A stretch of DNA of 64,000 nt from Tateyamaria omphalii (GTDB taxonomy: Bacteria; Pseudomonadota; Alphaproteobacteria; Rhodobacterales; Rhodobacteraceae), in contig NZ_CP019312.1 of NCBI RefSeq assembly GCF_001969365.1, positions 1,612,001-1,676,000 on the forward strand, read 5' to 3'. The notes below the pieces were generated by a model. The model searched no databases. It was given only the letters and a program-made list of their open reading frames with translations, and was not told the origin of the DNA. The translations under genes and the position numbers were made by a program. Positions 37,122 through 46,457 of this stretch are shown here, in pieces. Each line of letters starts with the position of its first letter. Position 1 is the stretch's first letter.

Positions 37122-37705
37122 AACCGGATCGAGCCGCGCACGGTCAGCGTCGTGGCGTCCGCCTCGACCCCCGAACCGCCGATGTCGTCAAAGCTGTGGT
37201 CCAGCAGTTCCGCGCCCACCGTGTAGCGGTCGTTGATCTGATAGGCGACACCGATGCCGTAGAACTCACCGGTTTCACTGCCCAGCGACGTGTCGAGGTC
37301 GGCGACACCCGCCGTGAAGTACCCAAGCGTCCGGCCGAAATCGTACCCGGCCTGCAGTTTCAGGCGGGCCACGCTGTCCACGTCCGCCGCGCCATTGAGG
37401 TCGATATCGGCAAAGTCATAGTCCAGCTCACCCCCCAGCACGAAAGTGCCGAAGTCATAGCGGTAGCCCAGGTGCGCACCGTAGAGGATGTCGTCACCAT
37501 CCGCATCGCCGGTGGCGTCCACATCGCCGTAGCCGAGCTGCACACCGGCATAACCACCGGTCCAGTCACCGCCAAATGTCTGCACGGGTGCGGGCGGCAG
37601 CGGGGCCGGTGCCGCAGGCTCGGGCGCCGGGGGCTCGAGGCTGCCTGCCAAAGCGGGGCCAGCCAGCGTTGCGGCGAGGCCAATCGCAAGAATGCGCGTC
37701 TTCAT
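37118..37705 (-). CDS. outer-membrane beta-barrel protein
   Basis: This 195-residue protein has a signal peptide (MKTRILAIGLAATLAGPALA), a Pro/Ala-rich linker (about 24-42) and an eight-strand-type beta barrel. Repeats of alternating residues include DWTGGYAGVQLGYGDVDATG and GAHLGYRYDFGTFVLGGELDYDF, and the chain ends with a C-terminal phenylalanine (VRGSIRF). It resembles the OmpA-like / porin-family barrels common in Rhodobacterales. The ATG at 37705 has GGAGC upstream. Confidence 0.88.
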   Translation of the reverse strand: MKTRILAIGLAATLAGPALAGSLEPPAPEPAAPAPLPPAPVQTFGGDWTGGYAGVQLGYGDVDATGDADGDDILYGAHLGYRYDFGTFVLGGELDYDFADIDLNGAADVDSVARLKLQAGYDFGRTLGYFTAGVADLDTSLGSETGEFYGIGVAYQINDRYTVGAELLDHSFDDIGGSGVEADATTLTVRGSIRF

Positions 37706-38097
37706 AAGTCTGCTCCTTTTGTGTTGGCAAGGCACGCGTAGCGCACCTCCCAAAGAACAAGTGGCAACATCACCATTTTGTTCCAGCCCCGGCCCATCAC
37801 AGTCGCGTGCCTGCGCAGCAGACCGCTCAAAGCGGCGGATCCAGGCAGCGGCAAGCCGCGTGCGCCTGTCGCAAACAGACAAGACAGGCGGCAATTTGCA
37901 CATCATCCTGTGAGCCGACAACAGACTGAAACATTCGCGGATCGGGAGGAAACGCACAGCGTGCAGGGTGCCTTCAGCAAGATCAGACTGGTGACACGCA
38001 CCATCGGGGCCGAGCGCGGACGCGCGGCGCGCGGGCGGCCCGGGGCGGTTAAGCACACGCCCTTTTCCACGCCACACTGATCTGCGGACCCCATGAC
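37706..38097. other. divergent spacer between the barrel gene and the mttB homologue
   Basis: This 392-bp spacer between two divergent genes must carry both promoters. I see no supported reading frame or RNA gene. Some stretches (38010-38050) are very GC-rich and repetitive (GCGCGCGGG type). Confidence 0.6.
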
Positions 38098-39639
38098 ATG
38101 AATGACCAAACCCCTTCCCGCGCGGGCGGGCGCGCTGCACGGCGTGCCGCCCGTGCCGCCGCCCTGCCCGATCATCTGCGACCCGTACGCCCCGGCCTGA
38201 CGGGTGGGCGGTACAACCCGCTGACCGAAGCCGAGGTAGCGCGCATCCACGGCGCAGCACTTGACGCCCTCGAAACCATTGGCCTCGCCGATGCGCCACC
38301 CTCGGGCGTGGCCCACCTGACTGGCGCGGGCGCCATCCAGGGCGATGATGGGCGCATCCGTTTCCCGCGCGCGCTGGTGGAGGACACGCTGGCGCGCGCC
38401 AACCGCGCCATCACCCTGCACAGCCGCGATGGCAAGAACGACCTCACCCTGAGCGGCAGCCGCGTGCACTACGGCACGGCAGGCGCAGCGGTCCACCTGG
38501 TCGATGTCAGCGGGCGGGAATATCGCGAAAGCACCGTGCAGGACCTGCATGACGCCGCCCGGATCTGCGACGTGCTCGACAACATCCATTTCTGCCAGCG
38601 CCCAATGGTCTGCCGCGACATCCCCGACATGGTCGAAAGCGAATACAACGCGGTCTACGCCTGCACCTCTGGCACGACCAAGCATATCGGGATGAGCTTT
38701 TCCGAACCGCACTGCGTGGCGCCAGCGGTGGAGATGCTGCACATGATCGCGGGCGGCGAAGACGCCTGGCGCGCGCGCCCGTTCATGTCGAATTCCAACT
38801 GCTTTGTCGTGCCGCCGATGAAATTCGCATCCGAATCCTGTCAGGTGATGGAGGCGTGTATCAAGGCTGGCATGCCCGTGCTGCTGCTGTCGGCGGGCAT
38901 GTCAGGCGCCACGGCACCATCAACCATCGCTGGCGCCATCGTGCAGGCGGTGGCCGAATGTCTGGCGGGGCTCGTTTATGTGAACGCGGTCAAACCGGGC
39001 GCGCCTGCCATCTTTGGCACCTGGCCCTTCGGCCTTGATCTGCGTACGGGGGCGATGTCCATCGGGTCGGGCGAACAGGCATTGCTGACGGCGGGTTGTG
39101 CGCAGATGCACCGGTTCTATGACCTGCCGGGCGGTGCGGCTGCGGGGGCATCCGACAGCAAATTGCCGGACATGCAGGCAGGCTGGGAACAGATGTGTTC
39201 CAACGTGATGGCGGGTTTGTCGGGCTGCAACATGGTCTATGAAGCCGCCGGTATGCACGCCTCACTGCTTGGGTTTTGCCACGAGAGCCTGATCCTGGGC
39301 GACGACATCATCGGACAGGCCCTGCGCTGCACCCGCGGGATCGAGGTGACGGACGAAACGCTGGCCCTCGACCAGATCGCGCAGGTCTGCATGGGGGGGC
39401 CCGGCCATTATCTGGGCACCGAACAGACCCTGTCACGGATGCAATCGGATTGCGTCTATCCCGCCTTGGGCGACCGCACCTCGCCCAAGGAATGGGCAGA
39501 ACAGGACAAGCCCGACCTGATCGCCAAGGCGACCGCGCGCAAGGAGCAAATCCTCGCGACACGCCCCGCCGCAGCTTTCGACCCAGCACTTGATGCCGCG
39601 ATCCGCGCCACATTCGCAATCCACCTGCCAGAGGCGTAA
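38098..39639 (+). CDS. MttB-superfamily methyltransferase, non-pyrrolysine
   Basis: This 513-residue protein belongs to the trimethylamine methyltransferase (MttB) superfamily. Members of this group take a methyl group from quaternary amines and pass it to a corrinoid protein. Family segments are RYNPLTEAEVARIHGAALDAL, GTTKHIGMSFSEPH, CFVVPPMKFASES and GAPAIFGTWPFGLDLRTGAM. There is no in-frame amber codon, so it is the non-pyrrolysine branch. No corrinoid protein or reactivase is adjacent. The substrate could be glycine betaine, carnitine or a related compound. Confidence 0.85.
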   Translation: MNDQTPSRAGGRAARRAARAAALPDHLRPVRPGLTGGRYNPLTEAEVARIHGAALDALETIGLADAPPSGVAHLTGAGAIQGDDGRIRFPRALVEDTLARANRAITLHSRDGKNDLTLSGSRVHYGTAGAAVHLVDVSGREYRESTVQDLHDAARICDVLDNIHFCQRPMVCRDIPDMVESEYNAVYACTSGTTKHIGMSFSEPHCVAPAVEMLHMIAGGEDAWRARPFMSNSNCFVVPPMKFASESCQVMEACIKAGMPVLLLSAGMSGATAPSTIAGAIVQAVAECLAGLVYVNAVKPGAPAIFGTWPFGLDLRTGAMSIGSGEQALLTAGCAQMHRFYDLPGGAAAGASDSKLPDMQAGWEQMCSNVMAGLSGCNMVYEAAGMHASLLGFCHESLILGDDIIGQALRCTRGIEVTDETLALDQIAQVCMGGPGHYLGTEQTLSRMQSDCVYPALGDRTSPKEWAEQDKPDLIAKATARKEQILATRPAAAFDPALDAAIRATFAIHLPEA

Positions 39640-39790
39640 ACCAAGACAATGGGGGCGGACCAGCTGCGTTCGCCCCTTCACTGTTTCGAAAAAACCCGCC
39701 TCACTGTCCGTCAGGCGGCTTTGAGGGCGTCAGGGCAGGACCGATTGGCCGAGCCGCACAACGTCCCTGCATCAGAGAAAAAGGAACTCG

Positions 39791-39813
39791 CAAAAAGTAG
39801 GGGCCCGGCCCCT
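39791..39813 (-). terminator. Rho-independent terminator after the EF-hand gene
   Basis: On the minus strand the hairpin AGGGGCC / GGCCCCT is followed by an ACTTTTTG run (A-run 39792-39796 on the plus strand). It lies about 80 bp past the EF-hand gene stop. Confidence 0.75.
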
Positions 39814-39891
39814 GGGGGGAGACCGGACCCCACACTCCCACCTTTTTACCGCGCGGACGTTACAACACGCAGCAAAAGCCGGGTGTTCGGA

Positions 39892-40140
39892 TCAGCTTTC
39901 GGTGGGCGGCATCAATCCCGCCTCCTGGGCTGCAACCACTTCGTCCTCGTCCAGGACGCCGTCGGCATTCAAATCCATCGCAGAGAAACCGTCCGATGTG
40001 ACCTCTGGAAAGCTCGCTTGTACCTCGTCGATGGTCAGCACGCCGTCTGCATCGGTGTCGAGATCGGCAGGGACCTCGGCCAGGGCAAACGCGGGAAGGC
40101 ACAGTGCTGCGACACAGGTCAGGGAAGCAATCTTCTTCAT
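39892..40140 (-). CDS. secreted EF-hand calcium-binding protein
   Basis: This 82-residue protein has a Sec signal peptide (about 1-21, ending FALA) and two canonical EF-hand loops: D28-D30-D32-G33-E39 and D56-N58-D60-G61-E67. It is therefore probably a periplasmic calcium-binding protein. The ATG at 40140 has AGGAG about 7 bases before it. It is divergent from an ECF-type sigma-factor gene. Confidence 0.88.
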   Translation of the reverse strand: MKKIASLTCVAALCLPAFALAEVPADLDTDADGVLTIDEVQASFPEVTSDGFSAMDLNADGVLDEDEVVAAQEAGLMPPTES

Positions 40141-40375
40141 TTTGAACTCCTGCTGAGTTTGGGTATTGAGGGGGCGCTTCCGGGCGCCCTCACACAGATT
40201 GAGCGTATTGCGCCGCTTTGCATCCCCAACCGGCGGTGCGGGTGCGGATCGCGCGACCGCCTGCCGATCCGGGCTGCGAAGATGGGCGGCAGGCTGCCCA
40301 AAAAGGGTGGTGCCCGGCGGTCGGCGAAAACCCCCGGGGTGGTCAAGCGGTCCGGCAGCGCCCAGCTTTGCCAGC

Positions 40376-40849
40376 ATGACAGAGCGCCCGACCTCTCGCC
40401 GCCTTGTGCCGCTGATCCCGGTGCTGACGCGGCGCGCCCGCAGGCTGTCGGGCAGCCGCGCGGAAGCCGAGGATCTGGTGCAGGACACGCTGCTCAGCCT
40501 GTGCCAGCGCTTGCGCGATGGCACCGAGATCGACGATCTGCCGGCCTATGCGATGCGCACGCTGTCGAACCGCGCCCGCCGAAGCTGGCGCATACAGGCC
40601 ACGGATGAGCTGGAGGAAGACCACGCGCTGACCGAGCCGGACGCGCTTTTGCGCCTGGATTGCGCCGACACGCTGGCCGCGATCGAGCGGTTGCCGACCC
40701 CGCAGCGCCAGTTGATGGATCTGGTGGTGGCGGGCGAGACGTCGCCCCGCGCCCTGTCCGGCGCGACGGGCCTGCCGCTGGGGACAGTCATGTCGCGGCT
40801 GGCGCGCGCGCGGGCAAAGCTGCGGCTGGATCTGGCAAAGGACGCGTGA
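40376..40849 (+). CDS. ECF-type RNA polymerase sigma factor
   Basis: This 157-residue protein has a sigma region 2 (RRLSGSRAEAEDLVQDTLLSLCQRL, about 20-45) and a region 4 helix-turn-helix (LPTPQRQLMDLVVAGETSPRALSGATGLPLGTVMSRLARARAKL, about 104-147). It is a short extracytoplasmic-function sigma. No anti-sigma gene follows it. The ATG at 40376 is chosen because region 2 starts soon after; the frame is open further upstream. It faces away from the EF-hand gene with 235 bp between starts. Confidence 0.88.
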   Translation: MTERPTSRRLVPLIPVLTRRARRLSGSRAEAEDLVQDTLLSLCQRLRDGTEIDDLPAYAMRTLSNRARRSWRIQATDELEEDHALTEPDALLRLDCADTLAAIERLPTPQRQLMDLVVAGETSPRALSGATGLPLGTVMSRLARARAKLRLDLAKDA

Positions 40850-41211
40850 GCACCCACCGGGCCGTGCCAATGGAAAAAAGGGGGACCGAATGGCCCCCCT
40901 GTGAGTTTCGCCGTACAGGCTCAATATGTTAACCGCCCGGTACTTTTCTGCCTGCGGCCTGCACGTCGTCGGGGGCGAGCGCACCCGCCCCGTGTAAAGG
41001 TGGGGGGACAAAGTACCGCCCCACCCTATCCTACTGAGAAATCAAGGATTTCCCGGTGCGCGTGACAGAGCGAAAATCCCATTTTCGCAGAGGCACACCC
41101 GTTGGATCATTTAGCGAGGTCGGCGCACCGCCCTTGCCGTTTGTATCGTCGGGGGCCGGACCGGCCTGCCGGCCCGGCCCCCTCGCACCCCTTCCCCGGG
41201 GTGCGTTTTGG
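40850..41211. other. spacer between the sigma-factor gene and nrdJ
   Basis: This 362-bp convergent spacer holds several GC hairpins, including the strong pair at 41151-41204. I see no gene. GGTGGGG ... CCCCACC (about 41000-41027) forms another weaker stem. Confidence 0.6.
41151..41204 (-). terminator. tandem hairpins after nrdJ
   Basis: The proximal hairpin (41185-41204) has arms GCACCCC / GGGGTGC with a 6-base loop, 8 bases past the nrdJ stop. The distal one (41151-41182) is a 14-bp stem made of GGGGGCCGG / CCGGCCCCC plus CCGGC / GCCGG with one A-C mismatch between them. Termination is inferred from position and stability. Confidence 0.65.
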
Positions 41212-44200
41212 TCAGCTACACCCGGACGTCGCGCCGCAGGTGTTGCACTTCATGCAGGTGCCGTTGCGCACCAGCGTGTAATTACCGCATTCGCCGCAGG
41301 CCTCGCCCTCGTAGCCCTGCATCTTGGCCTTGGTCCGTGCGTCGATGGTCAGCGCCGCTGCGGACACGGTCGTGGTCGACACGGCGGCGGCGCCACCCGC
41401 GGCCACTTCGGGCACCAGGGTTTGCAGCGCTGCCTCGGCGTCGATTGCGGTGTCGGCCATGCCGCCCTGCAAGACGACGAGGTCTTGGGGCAGACGCTTG
41501 CGCAGGTAGCCGGTCGAGCTGATCTGTTTCAGCACTTCCAGCGACTTCGACGCCGCCGTCTCGGACAGTTCGGAGACGTTGGACACGCCCTCTTCCTCGC
41601 CCCGGCCGATGTCGTCGAAGGTGGCCCCTTCGGGTTTCACATGCGCCAGATCGGTGCGGTCGAGGTACGACACGGCCAGTTCGCGGAACACGTAGTCGAG
41701 GATCGACGTGGCGTTCTTGATGCTGTCGTTGCCCTGCACCATGCCCGCGGGTTCGAACTTGGTGAAGGTGAAGGCATCCACGAACTCCTCAAGCGGCACA
41801 CCGTATTGCAGGCCCACGGACACGGCGATGGCGAAGTTGTTCATCATCGCGCGGAACCCGGCGCCTTCCTTGTGCATGTCGATGAAGATCTCACCGAGGT
41901 TGCCGTCCTGGTACTCGCCCGTGCGCAGGTAGACCTTGTGCCCGCCAACAACCGCCTTTTGGGTGTAGCCCTTGCGCCGTTGCGGCATCTTTTCGCGGTG
42001 GCTGCGGACGATTTCCTTGACGATGATCTTTTCGACGATCTTTTCGGCCAGCACGGCAGCCTTTTCGGCAGGCGCACCGCTTTCCAGAACGTCTTGCGCC
42101 TCTTCGTCATCCTCGACCAGGGCCGCGGCCAGCGGTTGCGAGAGTTTCGAGCCGTCGCGGTAGAGCGCGTTGGCCTTTACCCCCAGCGACCACGACAACT
42201 CGTAGGCGCGTTGGCAATCCTCGATCGTTGCATCGTTGGGCATGTTGATCGTTTTCGAGATCGCGCCCGAGATGAAGGACTGCGCCGCGGCCATCATGGT
42301 GATGTGGCTGTCAACGCTCAGGAAACGCTTGCCCTTCTTGCCGCACGGGTTGGCGCAGTCGAAGATGTGGTAATGCTCTTCCTTGAGGTGCGGTGCCCCT
42401 TCCAGCGTCATCGTACCGCAGACGTGATCATTGGCGGCGTCGATGTCGGCCTTGGAGAAGCCCAGGTGGCGCAGCAGGTCGAAGGTCGGGTCGTTCAGCT
42501 TGGCGGCCGGGATACCCAGAACGCCGGTGCAGAATTCTTCGCCCAATGTCCACTGGTTGAAGACGAAGCGGATGTCGAAGGCCGATTCCAGCGCCCCATC
42601 CACCTTGGCCAACTCATTGGCGCCAAAGCCGTGCCCGGCCAGCGTCGTGTGGTTGATCGCAGGTGCGTTTCCGATGGAGCCGTGGCCCACCGCGTAGCTG
42701 ACGATCTCTTCGATCTGGGCCGAGCCGTAGCCGAGGTTTTCGAGCGCCGCGGGCACCGAGCGATTGATGATCTTGAAATAGCCACCCCCGGCCAATTTCT
42801 TGAACTTCACCAGTGCGAAGTCCGGCTCGATCCCCGTTGTGTCGCAATCCATGACCAGACCGATGGTGCCGGTGGGCGCGATCACGGTGGATTGCGCGTT
42901 GCGGTAGCCATTGGCCTCGCCCAGTTTCAGCGCCTCATCCCAGGTGGACATGGCCACGTCGATCAGGCGGGGATCGGGGCAGTTGGCATGGTCCAGCGCG
43001 ACGGGTTTAACTGCCAGCTTTTCATAGCCTTCGGTCGCGCCATAGGCCGCGTTGCGGTGGTTGCGCATGACGCGCAGCATGTGGTCGGCGTTTTTCTTGT
43101 AGCCGGGGAACGGCCCCAACTCGCCCGCCATTTCGGCGGATGTGGCATAGGACACGCCGGTCATGATCGCGGTCAGTGCGCCGCACAGCGCGCGGCCCTC
43201 GTCGCTGTCATAGCCGTGGCCCATGTTCATCAGCAGACCGCCGATATTGGCGTAGCCAAGGCCCAGCGTGCGGAAGTCGTAGGAGCGTTGCGCGATTTCC
43301 CTGGACGGGAATTGCGCCATCATCACCGAGATTTCCAGCGTCACGGTCCACAGACGGGCCGCGTGCATGTAATCCTCGACCTGGAACTGGCCATCCTTGA
43401 GGAAGGTCAGCAGGTTCATCGACGCCAGGTTGCAGGCCGTGTCGTCCAGGAACATGTATTCCGAACACGGGTTGGAGCCGCGGATTGCGCCATCTTCGGG
43501 GCATGTGTGCCAGTCGTTGACGGTGTCGTGGTACTGGATGCCCGGATCGGCACAGGCCCATGCGGCGTGGCCGACCTGTTCCCACAAATCCCGTGCTTTG
43601 ACCGTTTTGGTGACCGAGCCATCGACGCGACTGATCAGTTCCCAATCGGCGTCTTTTTCAACGGCGGTCAGGAAGGCGTTAGTGACGCGGATCGAGTTGT
43701 TCGAGTTCTGGCCCGAGACGGAGCTGTATGCCTCAGAATCCCAGTCGGTGTCGTATGTTGGAAACTCGATGCTGGTGTGGCCCTGACGGGCGTAATCCAG
43801 CACGCGCTTGATGTAGGTTTCGGGGATCGCGACGCGCTTGGCCGCTTTCACCGCGTCCTTCAACGCATTGTTTTTCTTGGGATCGTAGGCGTCCGCTTCG
43901 GCGCCGTCCCATGTACCGATGGCCTCGAAGATGCCGTTCAGTCTTTCCTCGTGCATCTTGGAGCCTGCGACGATGGACGCCACTTTCTGCTCTTCGATCA
44001 CCTTCCAGTTGATGAAGTCCTGGATGTCGGGGTGGTCGGCATCGACGATCACCATCTTGGCCGCGCGACGCGTGGTGCCGCCCGATTTGATAGCGCCCGC
44101 TGCCCGGTCACCGATTTTCAGGAAGCCCATGAGGCCGGACGATTTGCCGCCGCCAGACAGCTTCTCACCCTCGCCCCGGAGGCTGGAGAAGTTGGTTCCG

Positions 44201-44868
44201 GTGCCGGAGCCGTATTTGAACAGGCGCGCCTCGCGGACCCAAAGGTCCATGATGCCGCCGTCGTTCACAAGGTCATCCTTGACCGACTGGATGAAGCAAG
44301 CGTGGGGCTGCGGATGTTCGTAGGAGGATTTGGACTTGGTCAGCTTGCCGGTCTTGTAGTCGACATAGTGGTGCCCCTGGGCCGGGCCGTCGATGCCGTA
44401 GGCCCAGTGCAGGCCGGTGTTGAACCATTGCGGGCTGTTAGGTGCCGCGCGCTGGGTCGCCAGCATGTGGCGCATTTCGTCATAATAGGCGCGTGCGTCT
44501 TCCTCGGTGGAGAAATAACCACCCTTCCAACCCCAGTACGCCCATGCGCCTGCGAGCCGGTCAAAGACCTGCTTGGAGGACGTTTCGCCACCCATTTCGG
44601 CGCCCTTGGCCGCCTCAGAGCGCCAGAGGAACTCGGGAACGTCCGCTTCTTCGACCTTTTGCAGCTTGGAGGGCACGCCGGCCTTGCGGAAGTATTTCTG
44701 CGCGATCACGTCGCTTGCGACCTGGCTCCATCTGCCGGGCACTTCCACTTCGTCCAAACGGAACACCACGGTGCCGTCAGGATTGCGGATTTCTGACGCG
44801 GTGGTCACGAAATCAAGCTCCGCATAGGCGTCCTGACCGGCTTTGGTGAACTGTCTTTCAATCTTCAT
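41212..44868 (-). CDS. nrdJ: vitamin B12-dependent (class II) ribonucleotide reductase
   Basis: NrdJ reduces ribonucleotides to deoxyribonucleotides with adenosylcobalamin as radical source, with or without oxygen. The 1218-residue protein shows [53 protein letters not shown], the active-site region with cysteines, and [31 protein letters not shown]-terminal zinc ribbon ([22 protein letters not shown]) closes it. The length fits the alphaproteobacterial form. Its upstream region carries an NrdR-like box and a DnaA-box palindrome. No class I or III reductase genes are in the window. Confidence 0.96.
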   Translation of the reverse strand: MKIERQFTKAGQDAYAELDFVTTASEIRNPDGTVVFRLDEVEVPGRWSQVASDVIAQKYFRKAGVPSKLQKVEEADVPEFLWRSEAAKGAEMGGETSSKQVFDRLAGAWAYWGWKGGYFSTEEDARAYYDEMRHMLATQRAAPNSPQWFNTGLHWAYGIDGPAQGHHYVDYKTGKLTKSKSSYEHPQPHACFIQSVKDDLVNDGGIMDLWVREARLFKYGSGTGTNFSSLRGEGEKLSGGGKSSGLMGFLKIGDRAAGAIKSGGTTRRAAKMVIVDADHPDIQDFINWKVIEEQKVASIVAGSKMHEERLNGIFEAIGTWDGAEADAYDPKKNNALKDAVKAAKRVAIPETYIKRVLDYARQGHTSIEFPTYDTDWDSEAYSSVSGQNSNNSIRVTNAFLTAVEKDADWELISRVDGSVTKTVKARDLWEQVGHAAWACADPGIQYHDTVNDWHTCPEDGAIRGSNPCSEYMFLDDTACNLASMNLLTFLKDGQFQVEDYMHAARLWTVTLEISVMMAQFPSREIAQRSYDFRTLGLGYANIGGLLMNMGHGYDSDEGRALCGALTAIMTGVSYATSAEMAGELGPFPGYKKNADHMLRVMRNHRNAAYGATEGYEKLAVKPVALDHANCPDPRLIDVAMSTWDEALKLGEANGYRNAQSTVIAPTGTIGLVMDCDTTGIEPDFALVKFKKLAGGGYFKIINRSVPAALENLGYGSAQIEEIVSYAVGHGSIGNAPAINHTTLAGHGFGANELAKVDGALESAFDIRFVFNQWTLGEEFCTGVLGIPAAKLNDPTFDLLRHLGFSKADIDAANDHVCGTMTLEGAPHLKEEHYHIFDCANPCGKKGKRFLSVDSHITMMAAAQSFISGAISKTINMPNDATIEDCQRAYELSWSLGVKANALYRDGSKLSQPLAAALVEDDEEAQDVLESGAPAEKAAVLAEKIVEKIIVKEIVRSHREKMPQRRKGYTQKAVVGGHKVYLRTGEYQDGNLGEIFIDMHKEGAGFRAMMNNFAIAVSVGLQYGVPLEEFVDAFTFTKFEPAGMVQGNDSIKNATSILDYVFRELAVSYLDRTDLAHVKPEGATFDDIGRGEEEGVSNVSELSETAASKSLEVLKQISSTGYLRKRLPQDLVVLQGGMADTAIDAEAALQTLVPEVAAGGAAAVSTTTVSAAALTIDARTKAKMQGYEGEACGECGNYTLVRNGTCMKCNTCGATSGCS

Positions 44869-45048
44869 TACGCTGCCTCATTCCCAGCTGGTGTTCCATG
44901 ACAGGTGCCTGACGTTGCAGATCCCCGTATTCAATGTGCCGACACGGTGGCAGACCGCTCTCGCACGGACCCGAGTATCGGGTTCGCTTTCAGCATCTGG
45001 CGCGGTTAAGTCTGTCCCTCGTGCCCGGCGCGTCGCCCCTAGTGTTAG

Positions 45049-45064
45049 CCACTAAATGTTGTGG
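45049..45064. promoter_or_regulatory. NrdR-like box upstream of nrdJ
   Basis: The 16-mer CCACTAAATGTTGTGG agrees with the NrdR consensus ACACWATATATWGTGT at most fixed positions (10 of 12 in the core). It lies about 180 bp upstream of the nrdJ start. A half-site TAGTGT occurs 19 bp to its left. NrdR boxes usually come in pairs, so this is a candidate only. Confidence 0.45.
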
Positions 45065-45277
45065 TGAAGCGCCCGGCCCGCACAAGGTGACGTATCTGGA
45101 GGGGGTGCGTCAACGACATTTTAAAACTTTTTTGACATCTTTTTTCTTGACCGTTGCGCGCCGCGACATAGCGCTGTTGGTCGTCCGATTCACTTCGTTA
45201 ACGCCGCGGGTTTGGACGCAAAAACGATCCCAAGGCGGGGTGTGAAAAATCACCTGTATTCGGGCAGTTTAGACCTG

Positions 45278-45310
45278 CCTGTGGATGCTTCACCTGAAGT
45301 TATCCACAGG
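45278..45310. repeat. inverted repeat holding an exact DnaA box, upstream of nrdJ
   Basis: Outer arms CCTGTGGAT / ATCCACAGG (9 bp) enclose inner arms CTTCA / TGAAG around a CC loop. The right side contains the exact DnaA box TTATCCACA (45300-45308) and the left side its near mirror TGTGGATG. It lies 410-440 bp upstream of nrdJ and about 80 bp before the lipoprotein gene start. Confidence 0.65.
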
Positions 45311-45392
45311 TTAACACACGCCTCGGTAGAAACGTTTTGCCGCGCTGCGGAAAATGTGGTGATGTTTGGATATCCCTGAGATGAGGCACAAA

Positions 45393-45848
45393 ATGCGACC
45401 GTTCATAGCCTGTCTTGCCGTCGCATTGAGCGCCTGTGCACCACAATATGTAGAGACCGTGGTGACGGACGAACAAGACCTGCCCGTGCGGCGAGCGACC
45501 TTTGCCGCGAATCCTGCGCCTCTGGATGACGCGTTCCGATCCTCGTGCAACGCGCCCGGCGATCAGTTGCGCACTGTGTCCCGGTCAGTGGTGCAATGCC
45601 GGATCCTGCCGCCCCCGGATGTGGCCGCGTTTTTACTGCTTAGATACGATGGCGCGCTCGAGGCGCCGACGCTGGTCGTGCAAAAGGAAACGGGCCGGGA
45701 CGATGGTGCTTATGTCGTCGAACTGTCCTATTTTGCGGAGGTGGTGCAGAAGTCGGGCAATCCGCGGCGCATCTATATCAAGCAGCAGGCGCTGGATCAG
45801 TTGATGGACCAGCTGCTGGTGGCAACGGGCGGTATTGCGGACAGTTAG
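45393..45848 (+). CDS. small lipoprotein of unknown function
   Basis: This 151-residue protein has a signal peptide with lipobox LSAC and acylated C15. The mature part has two further cysteines ([10 protein letters not shown] and VVQCRILPP), which could form a disulfide. I do not recognise a family. The ATG at 45393 has GAGG 8 bases upstream, better than the ATG four codons earlier. Codon use fits the genome. Confidence 0.75.
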   Translation: MRPFIACLAVALSACAPQYVETVVTDEQDLPVRRATFAANPAPLDDAFRSSCNAPGDQLRTVSRSVVQCRILPPPDVAAFLLLRYDGALEAPTLVVQKETGRDDGAYVVELSYFAEVVQKSGNPRRIYIKQQALDQLMDQLLVATGGIADS

Positions 45849-45853
45849 GAAAC

Positions 45854-45930
45854 TGGTCGGAGCGAGAGGATTCGAACCTCCGACCCCCTGTACCCAAAAC
45901 AGGTGCGCTACCAGGCTGCGCCACGCTCCG
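45854..45930 (-). tRNA. tRNA-Pro (anticodon UGG)
   Basis: On the minus strand this 77-base cloverleaf runs from CGGAGCG to CGCTCCGACCA with the CCA end encoded. The anticodon stem CCTGT/ACAGG encloses TTTGGGT, giving anticodon UGG for CCA/CCG codons. The T-loop GTTCGAATC is intact. It lies 6 bp from the lipoprotein gene stop. Confidence 0.97.
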
Positions 45931-45985
45931 ACCGTGGCGCTGTCTTAGACGCCGCGTTTCGAATTGAAAAGCCCAAAGCGCACGA

Positions 45986-46456
45986 TCAGCAGGGCCACGC
46001 TGCGTTATTCTGATCAAAGCTGGGGTGGCGCAGCTGTGCGCCCTCGCCGATGCCCAGCATCCGGGCGAGCCCACCGTTGATTTCCAGCACATGGGTCAGA
46101 CCCTCGCCGCCATAGATCGGTGTTTCGTCCAGCGGGACAGCTTCGTGGTGGATATGAGCGACCGTGCCCGTCGGATCGACAAACAGCATATCGAGCGGAA
46201 TCAGCGTGTTGCGCATCCAGAACGACAGCGCCCGTGGGCGCGGGTAGACGAACAGCATCCCCTCGCTTGACGGCATGGAGGGACGGTTCATCAGGCCGGT
46301 GGCGCGGCTGCGTTGCGTGTCCGCGATTTCGATCGTGAACCGTGCCTGGCCAAAATCTCCGCGCAGCCAGACCGTCGTGTCGTCGCATTGTGCCGCAGCG
46401 AGTTGTGCACTGACCAGCAAGGCCAGCATGGCGATGCAAGCCCGCAGAGCGCGCAT
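45986..46456 (-). CDS. DUF192-family secreted protein
   Basis: This 156-residue protein has a Sec signal peptide (MRALRACIAMLALLVSAQLAAA) and a DUF192 domain: FTIEIADTQRSRATGLMNRPSM, GMLFVYPRPRALSFWMRNTLIPLDMLFVD and VLEINGGLARMLGI. The family is widespread and periplasmic in Gram-negatives, but its role is unknown. Its start lies 1 bp after the csp stop, so the two are co-transcribed. Confidence 0.88.
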   Translation of the reverse strand: MRALRACIAMLALLVSAQLAAAQCDDTTVWLRGDFGQARFTIEIADTQRSRATGLMNRPSMPSSEGMLFVYPRPRALSFWMRNTLIPLDMLFVDPTGTVAHIHHEAVPLDETPIYGGEGLTHVLEINGGLARMLGIGEGAQLRHPSFDQNNAAWPC

Positions 46457-46457
46457 C

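Larger units (their letters stand above)
44869..45392. other. regulatory spacer upstream of nrdJ
   Basis: This 524-bp divergent spacer lies between nrdJ and a lipoprotein gene. It holds an NrdR-like box at 45049, a T-rich stretch at 45117-45147 (TTTTAAAACTTTTTT), and a long inverted repeat containing a DnaA box at 45278-45310. I see no cobalamin riboswitch (no B12 box) and no gene. Confidence 0.75.

Noticed and set aside
38098..39639. Pyrrolysine-containing trimethylamine methyltransferase
   Set aside because: No in-frame amber codon is present, and no pyrrolysine genes are in the window.
41056..44796. Very long open frame of 1246 codons on the plus strand opposite nrdJ
   Set aside because: It is the GC-driven shadow of nrdJ. 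The product lacks any family motif and the minus-strand protein is unmistakable.
44869..45392. Cobalamin riboswitch before nrdJ
   Set aside because: I found no B12-box sequence or the long conserved fold; only box-like DNA motifs are visible.
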